A DNA stretch of 7,263 nt from the NCBI GenBank assembly GCA_910585335.1, contig CAJUCU010000048.1, positions 1 through 7,263 on the forward strand. The letters run 5' to 3'. The translations under genes and the position numbers were made by a program. The stretch's first letter is position 1. Each line of letters begins with the position of its first letter. Source of the stretch: an uncultured Bacilli bacterium (lineage in GTDB: Bacteria; Bacillota_I; Bacilli_A; RF39; UBA660). Under the pieces are notes generated by a model. It saw nothing but the letters and a program-made list of their open reading frames with translations, was not told where the DNA came from and searched no databases. Of the stretch, positions 5,668-7,263 are shown piece after piece.

Positions 5668-7038
5668 ATGATATTAGCAATGAACTTTGACTTCGGTTGG
5701 TTTTTAACAATACCTGGAATGTTAATAACTGGTGGAGTTTTATTATTAGTAATAGCCTTAATTATTTTTATTGCTACTTCTAGTAAAAAGGATAAAAACA
5801 AAAATCAAAATGCAGAGGTAAATGAAGCTTCACAAATGGGAGCTCAAACAATGGTAGAGAATCCTCAACAAATGGTGGCAGCTCCTTCTGTTGGTCCAGA
5901 TGCTGGTGTAGTGGGTGCTATTCCAGAAATGTCTGATATGGGACAAGTTACATCGCCTATGGATATTCCGCCAGTGATGCAACAGCCTATGCCTGGTATG
6001 GAACCTATGCCAATGGCTTCTGAGACTCCAGTTATGGATCCTACACTTATGAGTACTGTTCCAGAGGTTGCTCCGGTTACTATGGAAGCGCCTGCTATGG
6101 ATGTAAATCCTATTCCAGTTGCAGATGCACCACTTGAACCACTTGCACCAACTGTGGATTTGACTCCTCCAACAGAGCCAGCGCCATATGTGGTTTCACC
6201 AGTGCAAGAAAATATGAGTGCAGCACCGCTTGAGAACGTAACACCTGAAACTATGCCATTTGGGGGTAGTGTTACTCCAGAGGTTGCTCCAGAAATAACT
6301 CCAGTTGAACAGGCACCAGTTAATGTAGTTTCACAACCAGAAATTATGATGCCTGAGGCAGCTCCAATGGTGACAGAAGCACAACCAACTATTTATGGTG
6401 GTGCAAGTCCGCTTGTTCCAGAAATTAATGTTGATAATCAGTCTCATCAAATTTATGGTGGTGCTGATCCGTTAGAAAATACACAAGCTATGTCAGTTCC
6501 AGTGGCTTCTGATGTTGTAAATCCTGCTCCAGTAATGCCTGAGATGTCTATGCCATCTCCTGCAATGGATACTGTTATGCAACCTGAGGTTCCAGTAGTG
6601 GAAGAAGTACCACAAGTTGCTGTAGAACCTTCGATTCCAACTGTTGCTATGGAACCAGCTATGCCTGAGATTACTCCAGTGCAAGAACCAGAAATACCTG
6701 TTGTAGCTCAACCAGAAACTGTGATGCCTGAAGCAGCTCCAGTTCAAATGCCATCTGTTGCTCCAGTAGTAGAGATGACTACACCTGTTATAGAGACACC
6801 AGTTATTCCTGCAGTAGAGCCTTCTATGATTGAGTCTGTGCCTGTTGCACAACCTGAAGTAGTAGCTCCTGTTCAACCTGAAATTCCTGTGGTTGCACCA
6901 ACTAGTGTACTTCCTCAACAACCAGAAGTAATCGCTCCACAGCCAGCTGCTGTTACTCCAACAGTACAACCAGTTACACCAATTCAAGCTACTGTTGAAG
7001 CAACCGCTGCACCAGTAGAAGTTGTTGAAATTGCGTAA
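5668..7038 (+). CDS. Single-pass membrane protein with long Pro/Val/Ala/Glu/Met-rich, Lys/Arg-free tail
   Basis: A 456-residue protein of unknown function. Residues 12-37 form one hydrophobic helix, followed by the only basic cluster, SSKKDKNKNQN (Lys 40, 41, 43 and 45). No basic residue precedes the helix, so the positive-inside rule predicts N-terminus out and tail in the cytoplasm rather than a cleaved signal peptide. Residues 46-456 are low-complexity and likely disordered, dominated by Pro, Val, Ala, Glu and Met, with no Lys, Arg or Cys and a single His, so strongly acidic. Internal repeats include a 25-residue unit at 209-233 and 334-358 (16 identities) and IYGGASPL/IYGGADPL at 242-249 and 262-269. 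There is no LPXTG sorting signal and no recognisable C-terminal domain. ZipA-like anchors share the N-out helix plus Pro/Gln-rich linker, but the globular end is absent here. The start at 5668 follows AGGGAG with nine-base spacing. Confidence 0.85.
   Translation: MILAMNFDFGWFLTIPGMLITGGVLLLVIALIIFIATSSKKDKNKNQNAEVNEASQMGAQTMVENPQQMVAAPSVGPDAGVVGAIPEMSDMGQVTSPMDIPPVMQQPMPGMEPMPMASETPVMDPTLMSTVPEVAPVTMEAPAMDVNPIPVADAPLEPLAPTVDLTPPTEPAPYVVSPVQENMSAAPLENVTPETMPFGGSVTPEVAPEITPVEQAPVNVVSQPEIMMPEAAPMVTEAQPTIYGGASPLVPEINVDNQSHQIYGGADPLENTQAMSVPVASDVVNPAPVMPEMSMPSPAMDTVMQPEVPVVEEVPQVAVEPSIPTVAMEPAMPEITPVQEPEIPVVAQPETVMPEAAPVQMPSVAPVVEMTTPVIETPVIPAVEPSMIESVPVAQPEVVAPVQPEIPVVAPTSVLPQQPEVIAPQPAAVTPTVQPVTPIQATVEATAAPVEVVEIA
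6292..6366 (+). repeat. 25-residue imperfect coding repeat, copy 1
   Basis: Encodes residues 209-233 of the tail protein, beginning EITPV and ending MPEAAP. Sixteen of 25 residues match copy 2 at 6667-6741 without gaps. This suggests internal duplication within the low-complexity tail, although biased composition raises chance similarity. Confidence 0.6.
6391..6414 (+). repeat. IYGGASPL motif, copy 1
   Basis: Encodes residues 242-249 of the tail protein. It is one of the few places where the tail carries an aromatic residue and a Gly-Gly. It recurs as IYGGADPL exactly 60 bases later, with 12 residues between the two copies. Confidence 0.65.
6451..6474 (+). repeat. IYGGADPL motif, copy 2
   Basis: Encodes residues 262-269 of the tail protein and is followed by ENTQ. 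Seven of eight residues match copy 1. The first 14 bases are identical in both copies, while the Leu codon differs (CTT against TTA), so the peptide appears at least as conserved as the DNA. Confidence 0.65.
6667..6741 (+). repeat. 25-residue imperfect coding repeat, copy 2
   Basis: Encodes residues 334-358 of the tail protein, beginning EITPV and ending MPEAAP. It is the partner of the unit at 6292-6366, 375 bases (125 residues) downstream in the same frame. Confidence 0.6.
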
Positions 7039-7049
7039 TTATTGAATTT

Positions 7050-7080
7050 AAAGTATTGATTTAGTCAATGCTTTTTATTT
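7050..7080 (+). terminator. First terminator after the tail-protein gene
   Basis: AAAGTATTGA (7050-7059) pairs with TCAATGCTTT (7065-7074) over ten positions, one of them a T-G wobble, around the loop TTTAG. The T-rich tail TTATTT continues from the right arm. It lies 11 bases after the stop codon. Confidence 0.75.
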
Positions 7081-7086
7081 TGATTG

Positions 7087-7120
7087 AAAAAGAAACGATT
7101 TTTGTTATCGTTTCTTTTTT
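7087..7120. terminator. Second, strong terminator, probably bidirectional
   Basis: A perfect 13-pair stem joins AAAAAGAAACGAT (7087-7099) to ATCGTTTCTTTTT (7107-7119) around the loop TTTTGTT. The right side ends in a T-run and the left side is an A-run, so the same hairpin could stop transcription arriving from either direction. Confidence 0.88.
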
Positions 7121-7126
7121 GATGTA

Positions 7127-7155
7127 TTAAATTTCTACATATTTTTCAGTATAAT
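7127..7155 (+). promoter_or_regulatory. Candidate promoter downstream of the tandem terminators
   Basis: A perfect TATAAT lies at 7150-7155. The -35 at 17-base spacing is TTAAAT (7127-7132), matching TTGACA at three of six positions. Initiation near 7162 would transcribe the hairpin and mini-ORF to the right. Chance TATAAT boxes are common in AT-rich DNA, but the position just after strong terminators is apt. Confidence 0.45.
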
Positions 7156-7167
7156 TCCTGTAAAATG

Positions 7168-7188
7168 AGTATCACAAAGGATGATACT
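7168..7188 (+). promoter_or_regulatory. Small hairpin with a Shine-Dalgarno in its loop
   Basis: AGTATCA (7168-7174) and TGATACT (7182-7188) form a perfect seven-pair stem around the loop CAAAGGA. AAAGGA (7176-7181) is a fair Shine-Dalgarno nine bases before the ATG at 7191. The hairpin could present or occlude the ribosome site. It could instead be a weak terminator, since T-rich sequence follows. Confidence 0.35.
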
Positions 7189-7190
7189 TT

Positions 7191-7244
7191 ATGAGTTTTC
7201 TATTTTTTCTGTTGAAATATATATGCTTTTCATTTTTTGACTAA
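7191..7244 (+). CDS. Possible 17-residue hydrophobic peptide
   Basis: The reading frame MSFLFFLLKYICFSFFD has six Phe and a single Lys, so the peptide would insert in a membrane. It is preceded by AAAGGA at nine-base spacing and a TATAAT box about 36 bases upstream of the start. Short Phe/Leu-rich frames arise easily in T-rich DNA, so chance is a serious alternative. If real it could be a leader peptide or a small type I toxin-like peptide. I see no antisense RNA gene that would confirm the latter. Confidence 0.25.
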   Translation: MSFLFFLLKYICFSFFD

Positions 7245-7263
7245 AACTTAGACACTTTATAGA
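7237..7263 (+). promoter_or_regulatory. Possible promoter cut by the window edge
   Basis: TTGACT at 7237-7242 matches the -35 consensus at five of six positions. At 17-base spacing the -10 would begin TAGA at 7260, the last bases of the window; TATAGA at 7258 with 15-base spacing is an alternative. A gene to the right would be its target. Confidence 0.35.

Noticed and set aside
5663..5671. Two-codon frame ATG TTA TGA overlapping the tail-protein start
   Set aside because: Spacing from the Shine-Dalgarno is only four bases and such short frames arise easily; no evidence that it regulates translation.
6493..6987. A 164-codon minus-strand open frame rich in Trp, Asn, Arg and Ser
   Set aside because: It is the complement of the Pro/Val/Ala/Glu-rich tail; the biased codons on the plus strand simply avoid making minus-strand stops.
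126..7038. Possible recoding of TGA, since none of the seven genes stops at TGA
   Set aside because: There is no in-frame TGA and all of the roughly 23 Trp codons are TGG. A genome using TGA for Trp at this base composition would show many; seven stops are too few to interpret.
5668..7038. Tail protein as a cell-wall anchored surface protein
   Set aside because: There is no LPXTG-type sorting signal or hydrophobic C-terminus, and the N-terminal helix lacks the basic start of a signal peptide.

Overview
The window is AT-rich and all recognisable genes lie on the plus strand. Strong purine-rich ribosome binding sites, short spacers and oxygen-sensitive pyruvate formate-lyase point to a fermentative, low-GC Gram-positive (Bacillota/Mycoplasmatota-like) bacterium, plausibly a gut anaerobe. 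That placement is an inference from style and gene content, not a marker-based assignment. The genes encode Trp only with TGG (23 by my count) and stop with TAA (six) or TAG (one), so nothing suggests a mycoplasma-type code in which TGA means Trp.

Layout. (1) Bases 1-110 hold a 20-bp palindrome and a likely extended -10 promoter. (2) 126-3072 is a two-gene fermentation unit: pflB (pyruvate formate-lyase) followed one base later by pflA (its radical-SAM activating enzyme), closed by a hairpin terminator at about 3079-3112. (3) 3172-5601 is a compact four-gene unit with its own TATAAT promoter: a small two-helix membrane protein, a 192-residue protein I cannot identify, a class I SAM-dependent methyltransferase of the RlmI-like type, and an RluA-family pseudouridine synthase whose start overlaps the methyltransferase stop. 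It ends at a hairpin terminator directly on the last stop codon. (4) 5668-7038 encodes a single-pass membrane protein with a tail of about 410 residues that is rich in Pro, Val, Ala, Glu and Met and has no Lys or Arg; two tandem terminators follow. (5) 7121-7263 holds a second perfect TATAAT, a small hairpin with a Shine-Dalgarno in its loop, a 17-codon hydrophobic mini-ORF, and what may be another promoter cut by the window edge.

How the parts work together. PflA installs the glycyl radical that PflB needs to split pyruvate with CoA into acetyl-CoA and formate, so the first unit is complete. In the second unit the last two genes are probable RNA-modifying enzymes; the first two are uncharacterised but apparently co-transcribed with them. 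The tail protein looks like an independent unit.

Most of the window is ordinary housekeeping sequence. I see no CRISPR array, insertion sequence, tRNA, rRNA or clear defence system. The parts most worth a second look are the Lys/Arg-free membrane-tail protein with its internal repeats, the 192-residue unknown beside the RNA-modification genes, and the promoter-hairpin-mini-ORF arrangement at the right end.
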